The position numbers were made by a program, and so were the translations under genes. From Propionimicrobium sp963511305 (GTDB lineage Bacteria; Actinomycetota; Actinomycetes; Propionibacteriales; Propionibacteriaceae), in contig CAUPIJ010000009.1 of assembly GCA_963511305.1 (NCBI GenBank), forward strand, positions 1-61,469: 61,469 nt of DNA. Direction: 5' to 3'. This document shows positions 25,700-33,727 of this stretch, piece after piece (the first letter of the stretch is position 1; every line of letters begins with the position of its first letter). The notes below the pieces were generated by a model. The model made no database searches. It worked only from the letters and a program-made list of their open reading frames with translations, and was not told where the DNA came from.

Positions 25700-25721
25700 G
25701 ATATCTTGATGTCAAGATATC
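25700..25721. promoter_or_regulatory. Perfect-arm palindrome at acn, TamR-like operator
   Basis: GATATCTTGA and TCAAGATATC are perfect 10-bp arms around TG. The core ATATCTT-N6-AAGATAT is shared with the site before icd at 7400-7421. It lies 1 bp from the acn Shine-Dalgarno sequence, so a bound protein would sit at or just after the transcription start. It is typical of MarR-family sites in size. Confidence 0.75.
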
Positions 25722-25760
25722 TCATGGCGTACGACAAGCCCAACTAGGCTACCCTAACGA

Positions 25761-26819
25761 TTAATCGTCTTTTTTGGGTGCCCCAAAAATGATCTCATCC
25801 CAGCTAGGAACCGTGGCGCGTTTCTTTGCCTTGCGTGGCTTGGGTTCCTCGCTCTCCACCAGCGGATCCTGCTTTGTAGCCTCGGGCTTGCGCAGGTTAC
25901 GGTTAGATTTCTTCGCTACTGGCTCCGTGGCCTCGGACTCCGGGAAAAGAGTCTCCCCAAGACCATCTTCGGCCGCTTCCTGCTGTGGCTCGGTTTCGGG
26001 CTGAGATTCCTCGATCGGCTCAGTCTCCTCGTCGGACGCCGGTGGACGCGTCAGCCCAGTATAGATGCGCACCGAATCCTCATTGAAACCCGAGAGCATG
26101 TCGTAGAGAACGTCCAGGTCGTTGTCCTTGTTGGGAACGATGTCGTAGACCCCATTGACCTGCTCAAACTGAGCGGGCGCGTAGTCATCGGGATCCTCGT
26201 AGTCGATCTCACTGTCAGGCAAAACTGCGGGCGGCCGGATGCCGCCCTCTTGTGTCGCGCGCGCAACGGCGAGCTCGTCGTGCAGGTCGAGGGTGGGTTC
26301 GGAATCCAGCTCTTCACCGCCTTCAGGCTCGATCTGGTAATCACCAATCAAGACACGCGCATTATCGTTGGCCGGCACGCTGTAACGGCCACGAATATCG
26401 AAGATAAATAGGGCGACCGCGTCACCATCTGTTTTTTGGGGTTCGTCGTCGGCCAGCTCGTCATGCTGATCGTCTATCGCCGGAGGCAGGAACTGCTCGG
26501 CGGGCCACGATATTTGAACCAACCACGCGCGGTCCTCGCCGCGCCAGGCGTCCCATTTGACGTCTTCTAGGTTGACTCCAGTCGCCTCAAAGGTGGCGTT
26601 AACGGTTTCTGCTAGCTTTCTGGCGGAGTTGAATTCGTCGCGTTTGCGCACCTGGCAGTCGCCAGCCATCTGAGCTGCGTGTTCACGTTCGGCCAGTACC
26701 GGACCTGCGAACACGTCAACATACGATTCGCTCACGCCTGCAGCCTTGGCGACTTCAGCCACTGTCTCGCCCCCACGCAGCCGCGCCTGAATGTCGCGTG
26801 GGCTAAGTGCGCTTTCCAT
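25761..26819 (-). CDS. sepH: SepH-family septation protein (DUF3071), short N-terminus
   Basis: A 352-residue DUF3071 protein. SepH of Streptomyces and mycobacteria binds FtsZ and promotes its assembly. The conserved block LSPRDIQARLRGGETVAEVA, followed by FAGPVLAEREHAAQ, matches the HTH-containing part of the family. The first roughly 60 residues usual in SepH, before that block, are absent, and the ATG at 26819 has GGAG 8 nt upstream with stops just before. The C-terminal half is acidic and proline-rich, and ends with the conserved RKAKKRATVPSWDEIIFG segment. Confidence 0.88.
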   Translation of the reverse strand: MESALSPRDIQARLRGGETVAEVAKAAGVSESYVDVFAGPVLAEREHAAQMAGDCQVRKRDEFNSARKLAETVNATFEATGVNLEDVKWDAWRGEDRAWLVQISWPAEQFLPPAIDDQHDELADDEPQKTDGDAVALFIFDIRGRYSVPANDNARVLIGDYQIEPEGGEELDSEPTLDLHDELAVARATQEGGIRPPAVLPDSEIDYEDPDDYAPAQFEQVNGVYDIVPNKDNDLDVLYDMLSGFNEDSVRIYTGLTRPPASDEETEPIEESQPETEPQQEAAEDGLGETLFPESEATEPVAKKSNRNLRKPEATKQDPLVESEEPKPRKAKKRATVPSWDEIIFGAPKKDD

Positions 26820-26866
26820 GTATTAACTCCAGCTATTTAAACTTTGCAGCACCGCTAAACCAATAA

Positions 26867-26912
26867 CGTGCCAAACTTAACGCGCCAAGCCGAGTTTTCC
26901 CTGCTTGGCACG
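26867..26912. repeat. Overlapping, mutually exclusive inverted repeats upstream of sepH
   Basis: The segment GCTTGGCACG (26903-26912) can pair either with GCCAAGC at 26884-26890 (7 bp) or with CGTGCCAA at 26867-26874 (8 bp). Both cannot form together. They lie in the 248-bp divergent region between sepH and the DUF4193 gene. Nothing else gene-like is seen in that region. Confidence 0.5.
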
Positions 26913-26959
26913 CCTGCGAACACGGGAATAAAAGCCATCATCCGACGGTTATTATCTAT

Positions 26960-26974
26960 CCGATTATTAATCGG
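26960..26974. promoter_or_regulatory. 15-bp perfect palindrome between sepH and DUF4193
   Basis: CCGATTA and TAATCGG surround a central T. It is an operator candidate between divergent genes. No regulator can be named. Confidence 0.4.
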
Positions 26975-27067
26975 CACCATCGGCATGGTATTAAGTCCAC
27001 TAAGTGATAGCTTAGCCGCTACGAAGACGAACTAATAGATAATCAATTCAACTATCAAGGAGAAGAG

Positions 27068-27361
27068 ATGGCCACTGACTACGACGCTCCACGCAAATCC
27101 GACGAGGAAATGCGCACCGATTCTATCGAGGAGCTCAAGACCCGCCGCGACAATAACTCCGGGAATGTCGACGAGGACGAGGTGGAGGCTGCTGAGTCGT
27201 TTGAGCTTCCGGGCGCCGACCTATCTCACGAGGAATTGACCGTGAGGGTTCTGCCCCGTCAGGCCGGTGAGTTCACCTGTGCCGGCTGCTTCCTGGTTAA
27301 GAGCAGCAGCCAGCTAGCCGAAACTCGCGGTGACCAGTCTTACTGCGTCGACTGCGTTTAA
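27068..27361 (+). CDS. DUF4193 zinc-ribbon protein
   Basis: A 97-residue actinobacterial DUF4193 protein of unknown function. It is strongly acidic in the middle and ends with two CxxC pairs (FTCAGCFLVK and YCVDCV), which probably bind zinc. It begins MATDYDAPRKSDEE. AAGGAG lies 6 nt before the ATG. It is divergent from sepH and convergent with DUF4235. It is similar in kind to RNA-polymerase-associated small proteins, but that is not shown. Confidence 0.93.
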   Translation: MATDYDAPRKSDEEMRTDSIEELKTRRDNNSGNVDEDEVEAAESFELPGADLSHEELTVRVLPRQAGEFTCAGCFLVKSSSQLAETRGDQSYCVDCV

Positions 27362-27372
27362 AAACGCGACGT

Positions 27373-27645
27373 CTAATAACGCGCCCTTCGTGCGGCCTTC
27401 GCCTGCCCAACAAGTTCGTAACGGTTCTTCACAAACCTCTGGACAGCGAGCTGCGAGACTGCGGCGCCCACAGCCGTCGAAGCAACCCACATCAGTGCCT
27501 CACCGGGCGTCGCCTCCAAGTCGTAGGGATCGGGCGGCTCGTTGCCAGTGACCTTCTTCCAAACAGCAGTGATCAGCTTCTGCGTCGCAAAAGTCGCTAC
27601 CGCACCGAAAGCGGTGGCGACAATTTTTGTCTCAATATTGGCCAT
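27373..27645 (-). CDS. DUF4235 small membrane protein
   Basis: A 90-residue DUF4235 protein of unknown function with two hydrophobic segments, around residues 8-27 and 53-70, and a conserved VTGNEPPDPYD linker between them. The C-terminus is basic. The ATG at 27645 follows AGGA; a GTG one codon upstream is also possible. It stands alone between convergent DUF4193 and divergent dut. Confidence 0.9.
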   Translation of the reverse strand: MANIETKIVATAFGAVATFATQKLITAVWKKVTGNEPPDPYDLEATPGEALMWVASTAVGAAVSQLAVQRFVKNRYELVGQAKAARRARY

Positions 27646-27705
27646 CACGATTCCTAACTTTTAGGTTGGGCTCTGTTCAATCATAACCAAGGTAACGTTG
27701 ACAAC

Positions 27706-28176
27706 GTGAATAATCCTCTTAGCGTTCAGCTCAAGCGCCTAGATAAAGATTTGCCCGTCCCCAGCTACGCGCACCCAGGTGATGCCGGCGCGGATCTATA
27801 CGCCCGCCACGACGTGACTATCTCCCCACACGAGCGAGCTCTCGTGGCCACCGGGATAGCCATCGCGCTACCCGAAGGATTCGTTGGCCTGATCCACCCG
27901 CGCTCGGGGCTCGCCGCCCGCGAGGGGCTCAGCATCGTGAACACTCCGGGCACCATCGACGCCGGTTACCGCGGCGAGATAAAGGTCTGCCTGCTGAACA
28001 CCGATCCCGAAAAGACGATTTCCCTTCGCAGGGGCGACAAGATCGCCCAGTTAGTCATTCAGCGCTGCTGGCAAGCCGAGTTCGTCTGCGTAGAAGAACT
28101 CGACGAGACCTCCAGGGGCTATGGCGGCTACGGTTCGACCGGGGGTGTAAGAAAATGGAACGAGAAGCTAGGCTAA
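27706..28176 (+). CDS. dut: dUTP diphosphatase
   Basis: dUTPase, 156 residues, hydrolyses dUTP to dUMP and pyrophosphate, keeping uracil out of DNA and supplying dTMP synthesis. All five trimeric dUTPase motifs are present: HPGDAGADL, PRSGLA, NTPGTIDAGYRG, RRGDKIAQLV and the C-terminal RGYGGYGSTG. The start is GTG at 27706. It leads into DUF3710 (30 bp later), the usual actinobacterial neighbour. Confidence 0.97.
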   Translation: MNNPLSVQLKRLDKDLPVPSYAHPGDAGADLYARHDVTISPHERALVATGIAIALPEGFVGLIHPRSGLAAREGLSIVNTPGTIDAGYRGEIKVCLLNTDPEKTISLRRGDKIAQLVIQRCWQAEFVCVEELDETSRGYGGYGSTGGVRKWNEKLG

Positions 28177-28206
28177 GTGACGATTTAGCTTATAAGGAGA
28201 GCATTG

Positions 28207-28896
28207 ATGTTTGGCCGCAAGAAGCGTAAAGCGCAAGCTTCGGAGGAAGTCGAGGAGCAGGTAGAAGAGAAACCTGCCAGGGCTGCCGAAGACCCTTGGG
28301 AGGCGCTGGACGCCAGCCGCGACTGGCGTGAGAACGGCCCGTTCGACATATCTGAGGTTGACCTCGATGCTGACGACGTTAAGCGCCTGGACTTTGGCAC
28401 TCTCATTTTCACCCCCTTCCCCGAAATGGGAATGCAGCTGCAAGTAGACCAGCAGACGAACGCTGTGCAGGCGGTTTTGGTTAACCACGATCAGTCGGCC
28501 ATCGAGGTGTCGCTGTTCGCGGCTCCAGCGCAGTCTGACTTGACTCGCCAGGTTCGCGACGAGATGGTTCGCTCCACCGAGCAGACCGGCGGCGAGGCGA
28601 CACTTGCCGAGGGGCCTTTCGGAACGGAGATCCGTCGCGTGCTACCCCTGCAGGACTCCGACGGCAAGCGTGCATTCCACATTTCACGCACCTGGTTCGT
28701 GCAGGGGCCGAGGTGGTTGCTTCGCGGCGTCCTGATGGGTCAGGCCGGGATGATCGAGGGCGTCGAAGGGCCCGCCGAGGTGCTTTATGAGTTCTTCGCA
28801 AACATCGTAGTTCGCCGCGACGACGTGCCGCACGTTCCCGGTCACGTAATCGAGATGGAGATTCCCGAAGAAATCGGAGTTTCCCAGCAGAAGTGA
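28207..28896 (+). CDS. DUF3710 family protein
   Basis: A 229-residue soluble actinobacterial DUF3710 protein of unknown function. The N-terminus is basic (MFGRKKRKAQ) and then acidic. The core holds the conserved GPFDISEVDLD, GEATLAEGPFGTEIRR and GPRWLLRGVLMGQAG segments. AAGGAG lies 7 nt before the ATG at 28207; a TTG precedes it. Its TGA overlaps the GTG start of the methyltransferase gene. Confidence 0.92.
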   Translation: MFGRKKRKAQASEEVEEQVEEKPARAAEDPWEALDASRDWRENGPFDISEVDLDADDVKRLDFGTLIFTPFPEMGMQLQVDQQTNAVQAVLVNHDQSAIEVSLFAAPAQSDLTRQVRDEMVRSTEQTGGEATLAEGPFGTEIRRVLPLQDSDGKRAFHISRTWFVQGPRWLLRGVLMGQAGMIEGVEGPAEVLYEFFANIVVRRDDVPHVPGHVIEMEIPEEIGVSQQK

Positions 28897-30050
28897 GGCA
28901 CGAAGTTGAGCTCGGGCCGATAGCTCACGGCGGCTCCTGCGTTGCCCGGCTCGACGGCAGGGTAGTTTTCGTTCGGCACGGCATTCCCGGCGAGGTCGTC
29001 GAGATAGAGATAATCGACTCTTCTAAACCGAGATTTTGGTGGGCAGACGTGGTTCGGGTCATCCGCCCTTCTCAAGACCGCGTCGATCCACCCTGCCCGG
29101 TGGCCGGCGTTTGCGGCGGCTGCGATTTCCAGCATGTTTCTCTTGCCAGACAACGCGAGTTAAAGGCTCAGGTTGTCGCCGAGCAGCTCTTTCGGCTTGC
29201 GGGCATCGACTGTCCGGTTGAGGTTGAATACGTGCCCGGCGACGATCCGGCAGAATCCGGGCTCGGCTGGCGCACCCGCATGCGCTACCAGGTTTCAGGA
29301 AAGACAATCGGCCAACGCGCCTGGCACAGCAACAACATGGTGGAGCTGCCGCCTGAGGGCTGTTTAATCGCGCACCCTAAAGCACGCATTCCGAGCGAAT
29401 ATGCTCCCGGCCACAAGGAGCTTCAGGTGACGGTTTCGGATACCGCAGTCAGCGTTTTGGACGAGAACAACCAAGCTTTGAGCGGGCCGCTGGTCGTCGA
29501 GCAAGAGGTTCTTGGCCGCAAATACCGGGTTCGCGCTGACGGTTTCTGGCAGGTGCATCCGGGGGCAGCCCGCACGCTCACCCAGACTGCGCTGGATTTC
29601 CTTGAGCCGCAGCCCGGCGAGAATGCGCTTGACCTTTACTGCGGGGTTGGTCTGTTTGCGGGTGCTCTGGCCGATAGGGGCTGCCGGGTCAGCGGCATCG
29701 AGATCGCCAAACCGGCGGTCAGGCTGGCCAAGCAGAACGTGCCAGATGCCAGGTTCCACTCCGGGGACATGGCCAGGAGCCTGCGCCTGCTGCCCGATAA
29801 GACGGACATCGTCGTCCTCGACCCACCCCGAACCGGAGCCGGAGCAAAGGTATCGCGGAAGCTGGCCAGCCTAGGCGCCCGGGCGATCTGCTACGTTGCC
29901 TGCGACCCGGCAGCCCTGGCCCGCGACCTAAAGACATTTCACGAAGAAGGCTACGAGCTGAAAAAGCTGAGAGCGTTCGACCTGTTCCCGATGACCCACC
30001 ACGTGGAGACAGTCGCACTGTTGGTCAACGCAAATCAGCCCCTGCCCTAA
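28893..30050 (+). CDS. TRAM-domain class I SAM-dependent RNA methyltransferase (TrmA/RumA family)
   Basis: A 385-residue RNA uracil-5-methyltransferase-type protein. An N-terminal TRAM domain (about residues 1-60) is followed by a cysteine cluster (PCPVAGVCGGCDFQH), the SAM-binding motif ALDLYCGVGLFAG, VVLDPPRTGAG, and the catalytic Cys region YVACDPAALARDL. Cysteines at the cluster resemble the Fe-S ligands of RumA. The exact target uridine in rRNA or tRNA cannot be told. It is coupled to DUF3710 by a GTGA overlap. Confidence 0.94.
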   Translation: MRHEVELGPIAHGGSCVARLDGRVVFVRHGIPGEVVEIEIIDSSKPRFWWADVVRVIRPSQDRVDPPCPVAGVCGGCDFQHVSLARQRELKAQVVAEQLFRLAGIDCPVEVEYVPGDDPAESGLGWRTRMRYQVSGKTIGQRAWHSNNMVELPPEGCLIAHPKARIPSEYAPGHKELQVTVSDTAVSVLDENNQALSGPLVVEQEVLGRKYRVRADGFWQVHPGAARTLTQTALDFLEPQPGENALDLYCGVGLFAGALADRGCRVSGIEIAKPAVRLAKQNVPDARFHSGDMARSLRLLPDKTDIVVLDPPRTGAGAKVSRKLASLGARAICYVACDPAALARDLKTFHEEGYELKKLRAFDLFPMTHHVETVALLVNANQPLP

Positions 30051-30121
30051 TCTGCGGAATAGCTGCCGCCCTATAGACGTTTGAAAATGTAGCTTTCGAG
30101 ACGAAACTAAGCGAGGACGAA

Positions 30122-31063
30122 ATGGGCATGGAACGCGTTAACCAGATTCTTTTGGCCGCCGGGTGCTTTTGGGGTGCCCAGGGTTATTTCAAGAAGATCG
30201 ACGGCATTCTCGACACACTCGTTGGTTACGCCAACGGCAAAACCAAAGACACCAGCTATCAGCAGCTTGCCCTGACCGATCACGCCGAGACTCTGCAGAT
30301 CGACTACGACGATAACCGCATCTCGCTCGCGGAGATTTTGCGTCACTTCTTCCGCATCATCGACCCGCTCTCAGTCGACCGCCAGGGCAACGATGTCGGT
30401 CGCCAGTATCGCACCGGAATCTTCTTCAACAACCCTGAGGATCTGCCGATAATCGATAAGTCCATCGCCGCGCTCGAGAAAGAGCTCGGGCAGAAGACCG
30501 CTATCGTCGTCGAACCTCTCGAAAACTTTGTGATTGCCGAGGATTACCACCAGGACTACCTGGAGAAGAACCCGATGGGCTACTGCCATATCAACCTGGC
30601 CCTGGCCGATCTCCCGCTGGAGGGCTCTTACCCGAAGCCAGACCTGGAAGAATCCAAGAAGCAGCTCTCTGAGCTTGCCTTCGACGTCACCCAGAATGCC
30701 GGAACCGAAGCCCCCTTCACCAGCGAGTACGCACAGTCTGGCGAACGCGGAATATACATCGACGCCGTAAGCAAAGTGCCGCTGTTTTCCTCCCGAGATC
30801 AGTACGACGCTGGCTGCGGCTGGCCGAGCTTCACCAAACCGATTTCACCCAAGGAAGTGACCTACCACTCCGACAAGTCGCTGATCGTTGAACGAACCGA
30901 AGTAAAAAGCTCGCAGGCCCAATCTCACCTCGGCCACGTTTTCGCCGACGGCCCCTATGCGGAGGGCGGCTTGCGATATTGCATCAACGGCGCAGCCCTC
31001 GAGTTCATCCCCGAAAGCCAGATGGAAGAGCGCGGCTACGGATTCTACCTGCCCGACCTTTAG
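30122..31063 (+). CDS. msrAB: Bifunctional methionine sulfoxide reductase A/B
   Basis: A 313-residue MsrA-MsrB fusion that reduces S- and R-methionine sulfoxides in oxidised proteins. The MsrA half has the GCFWG active site near residue 18, and the MsrB half has YDAGCGWPSF and the catalytic Cys in RYCINGAALEFIP. No CxxC zinc pairs are seen in the MsrB part. There is no signal peptide, so it is cytoplasmic. It is convergent with the polymerase operon, only 4 bp separating the stops. Confidence 0.96.
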   Translation: MGMERVNQILLAAGCFWGAQGYFKKIDGILDTLVGYANGKTKDTSYQQLALTDHAETLQIDYDDNRISLAEILRHFFRIIDPLSVDRQGNDVGRQYRTGIFFNNPEDLPIIDKSIAALEKELGQKTAIVVEPLENFVIAEDYHQDYLEKNPMGYCHINLALADLPLEGSYPKPDLEESKKQLSELAFDVTQNAGTEAPFTSEYAQSGERGIYIDAVSKVPLFSSRDQYDAGCGWPSFTKPISPKEVTYHSDKSLIVERTEVKSSQAQSHLGHVFADGPYAEGGLRYCINGAALEFIPESQMEERGYGFYLPDL

Positions 31064-31067
31064 CCGA

Positions 31068-31388
31068 TCATTTCGCAACCTGAAGGCTCTCGCCTGCCGG
31101 CTTCTGCCCCTTCGCGCGGCGCAGGTATTTGAAGTTCGTCACCTGCGGGTTGTCGTTCTGCGCGCTGCGCTCGAACAGGAAGTAGTAGTCGCGGCCGTCG
31201 CTAGTGTAGTCGCGGCTCAGCTTGAAGAAGTTAAGGCCGCCGGCCACCATCATCTTCAGGATGTCGTCTGTCAGAAATGCCAGCGGCACGGTGGTCTTCG
31301 CGACCTCGTAGAAATCGTCCTCGAAAGCCTCGTAGTTCTTCGAGAAGTAGTCGAACTGGGCGCTGTTCTTCTCGAGCTCACTGCGCAT
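31068..31388 (-). CDS. Small protein at end of Y-family polymerase operon (DUF5960-like)
   Basis: About 106 residues, soluble, last gene of the polymerase operon. Segments FEDDFYEVAKTTVPLAFLTDD and YYFLFERS resemble small proteins (I recall DUF5960) encoded beside UmuC-type polymerases in streptococci; this is from memory and unverified. I chose ATG at 31388, which follows GGTG at 6 nt and overlaps the preceding gene by 11 bp; in-frame ATG 31394 and TTG 31403 are alternatives. Role unknown, likely an accessory of the polymerase module. Confidence 0.6.
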   Translation of the reverse strand: MRSELEKNSAQFDYFSKNYEAFEDDFYEVAKTTVPLAFLTDDILKMMVAGGLNFFKLSRDYTSDGRDYYFLFERSAQNDNPQVTNFKYLRRAKGQKPAGESLQVAK

Positions 31389-31734
31389 TCTCATCACCGC
31401 CAAGCTTCAGGCTGAGGATATCGGCCAACCCGAACGCGTACACCCTGCCCTCGCTGCGAAAATGCATGATCTGCTGGCTGAGATCGCAGATTTCGCCGCA
31501 GAACGGCTCTTTTCTGGCCGTTGTGAAGCAGAGCACGGTCAGCTTGTTCAGGTAAACCTGGCCGAGCTCGAAAAGCTTCTCTTCATCGGGCATCTTGAGA
31601 GAAAAATCCACCTGGTCGCCGATTCTGGACATCGCGCTGGTGTGTTCTGAGAGGAAGAAGCCCATCCACTTCGCCATTCCCCTGTCCACGTAGCTGCGGG
31701 CAGACTCGAAGGGCAGATACGAGCGATCAATCAT
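31378..31734 (-). CDS. YolD-like polymerase-associated protein
   Basis: A 118-residue protein whose ATG overlaps the polymerase stop by 4 bp. The N-terminal SARSYVDRGMAKWMGFFLSE resembles the DRGMxKW segment of YolD-like proteins, which accompany Y-family polymerases in Bacillus (uvrX-yolD, yqjW-yqjX) and are thought to play the UmuD-like partner role. The family match is by motif only. The middle is a predicted beta-rich domain (LTVLCFTTARKEPF). Confidence 0.65.
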   Translation of the reverse strand: MIDRSYLPFESARSYVDRGMAKWMGFFLSEHTSAMSRIGDQVDFSLKMPDEEKLFELGQVYLNKLTVLCFTTARKEPFCGEICDLSQQIMHFRSEGRVYAFGLADILSLKLGGDENAQ

Positions 31735-33143
31735 ACGATGCCGTCCAGACCGCCGCAGTGGCCTCCGATCAGGGTGCTTCGCTCCTTGACACGCGAGCCC
31801 TCCAGCAACGAGCTGGCGTTTTGCACCGAGATGTACGAGAACTTGTCCCTGATCTTGTCAATCGTCCTGTCCAGCTGTTCCTCTTTGTCGAGCCGCTCGA
31901 CGTCGTCGAACAGCGTGTAAACCCCGCAGGCCTCATCGACCAGACCCTCATAGTTGACGCCGATCCGTCGCACGCTGCCGTAGACGTACTTGCTGCGAAA
32001 CAGCTCGTGGACGTGCTTAGCTAGCACCTGCGTCGACTGACTGGCCGGCACGGTCATCCTGGCGTTGATTGAGGGCAGCTCCTCCCGGTGCGAAAAGCCG
32101 ATGTGAATGCCGACCACAGTGGCCTTCTTGTGCGCCCTGCGCAGCCTGACGGCCACCTGCTCTGCCATCTCGCGCAGCACCAGCTCGATCTCGCTTTTGG
32201 CGTGGTAGTCGCGTGGAAGTACCTGCGAGTTACCCAGCCCCTTTGACTTGGGCTGATAGGGCCGACTCAGCTTGCTCTCGTCGACCCCATTGGCGTGGAA
32301 CCAGAGCTGCACCCCGATAACCCCGAACTCCTTTTTGAGCCTGTTCGGGTTGGAGTTGGCCAACTCCCTGACAGAAAAGATGCCGAGCCGGTTTAGCCGC
32401 TTGGCGGTGCGGTTGCCGATGCCCCAGAAATCAGTCAGGTTCTTTATACCCCAGACTTTGGTTTCGACGTCCTGATACGACCAGTTAATCTTCATCGTCG
32501 GGGTCTTTTTGGCCTCGTTGTCGAGGGCCAACTTGGCCAGCAGCGGATTGGAGTTGCTCATGCCGATGGTCGAGAAGATGCCGGTCTCGTTTCTAATCTC
32601 AGCCTGAATCCGTCCCGAAACCAGGTTCAGCTTGTCTGCCCTAGACATGCTCTTGTCCGAGACAAAGTAATCCAGCGAACTGCTCAGATCCACGAAACCC
32701 TCGTCGATGGAATATGGACAAACCCGGTTCTCGGGCGCGTAACGGCGAAAGATCTGCTGAATCTTCAGGTTTTCCTCAATGTAGAGCGCCATGCGAGGCG
32801 GCACGATGAGGGTTCGCTGAGCCCAGCTCTCGATAAACCTGACGTATTCCCTAGTCACGAGCACACCCAGCTTGGCCGCGTTCGCATAGTTGAAGCGTCT
32901 GGTTTTAATGTCGAAGGGCAGATCCCTGGCTCGCCCCACGTTGTCCTTGCCAAAGACCTTCTTAAAGACCGGCGAACTGGCCAGGATCAGGCCGTTGGAG
33001 TTGTCCGCCCTGCTCATCACGCAAAGCGAGGTTTTCAGCGGGTGCAGATTTCTGCTGACACACTCTACGCTCGCGTAGAAGCTCTTCATATCTACGAACG
33101 CGATATCCGACTTAGGTTCTTTCGAATAGTCGATGTATCCCAC
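31731..33143 (-). CDS. Y-family DNA polymerase (UmuC/MucB-like)
   Basis: A 470-residue translesion polymerase. The palm motif is FVDMKSFYASVE, the catalytic acidic pair is in YSIDEGFVDLS, the HhH thumb segment GIGNRTAKRLNRLGI, and a little-finger domain follows (GLGNSQVLPRDYHAKSE). It resembles UmuC/MucB-type enzymes of Gram-positive mobile elements more than DinB. GTG at 33143 follows GGGAGGGG. It is the third gene in the operon after the XRE repressor and the ImmA/IrrE peptidase. It probably performs error-prone bypass after DNA damage. Confidence 0.92.
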   Translation of the reverse strand: MGYIDYSKEPKSDIAFVDMKSFYASVECVSRNLHPLKTSLCVMSRADNSNGLILASSPVFKKVFGKDNVGRARDLPFDIKTRRFNYANAAKLGVLVTREYVRFIESWAQRTLIVPPRMALYIEENLKIQQIFRRYAPENRVCPYSIDEGFVDLSSSLDYFVSDKSMSRADKLNLVSGRIQAEIRNETGIFSTIGMSNSNPLLAKLALDNEAKKTPTMKINWSYQDVETKVWGIKNLTDFWGIGNRTAKRLNRLGIFSVRELANSNPNRLKKEFGVIGVQLWFHANGVDESKLSRPYQPKSKGLGNSQVLPRDYHAKSEIELVLREMAEQVAVRLRRAHKKATVVGIHIGFSHREELPSINARMTVPASQSTQVLAKHVHELFRSKYVYGSVRRIGVNYEGLVDEACGVYTLFDDVERLDKEEQLDRTIDKIRDKFSYISVQNASSLLEGSRVKERSTLIGGHCGGLDGIV

Positions 33144-33164
33144 CGGCCCCTCCCCTCGTTTTAG

Positions 33165-33713
33165 CTAGCCATCATTGCCGTCCGACGGTCGATATCTTTT
33201 CAGGAATGTTGATTCTGTTTTTGCTATTTTTGCGCTATCCAAATTGAGCATTTTCATTTTCACTAATTCGGATATTTTTAGGTCGAGCAGATTTATCTCT
33301 ACACCCAATTCGCTGGCCAATTCGACGTCGCTGCCCGCCTCCTCGATCAGGCTCAAGACGTCCTGATCGGAGATCAATAAGTGCGCGGCGAATACATTCG
33401 CCTCGGTCTCGTAGGTGTTGGTTGGGTTGAAGATCCTGCTCTCGTGGAAGCCGACGCCCTGCGCGCTGAACTCCCTGTGCAGCTGGTCGTGCCCGAGCTC
33501 GTGCGCCAGAACGGTCTTCTCAAGCGCGCCAACATTACTCGGAATAAAAATGTAGCGATTGCGCAGAATGACTCGATACATCCCAAGCAGCGTGGAGGTA
33601 TCGGAAATGTAGCGCAGCTTTACATTCAGATCGTTAATCAGAGTTTCAGGATCTCGAGTTCCATACTTTTTAACGAGCGCGTTGACTTTATCGTATATCC
33701 ACTTATTGCGCAT
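33165..33713 (-). CDS. ImmA/IrrE family metallo-endopeptidase
   Basis: A 182-residue zinc metallopeptidase of the ImmA/IrrE (DUF955) family. The catalytic HELGH is at residues 71-75, followed by YETEANVFAAHLL, which supplies the third ligand Glu. ImmA of ICEBs1 and IrrE of Deinococcus cleave XRE-type repressors (ImmR, DdrO) after DNA damage or signalling. It starts 14 bp after the XRE gene with AGGTGG before its ATG, so that repressor is its probable substrate. Inferred from context; no substrate site is visible. Confidence 0.9.
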   Translation of the reverse strand: MRNKWIYDKVNALVKKYGTRDPETLINDLNVKLRYISDTSTLLGMYRVILRNRYIFIPSNVGALEKTVLAHELGHDQLHREFSAQGVGFHESRIFNPTNTYETEANVFAAHLLISDQDVLSLIEEAGSDVELASELGVEINLLDLKISELVKMKMLNLDSAKIAKTESTFLKRYRPSDGNDG

Positions 33714-33727
33714 AAAGCCACCTGGCG

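Noticed and set aside
26884..26909. Rho-independent terminator upstream of sepH
   Set aside because: It lies between divergent starts, with no T-run and no gene ending there.
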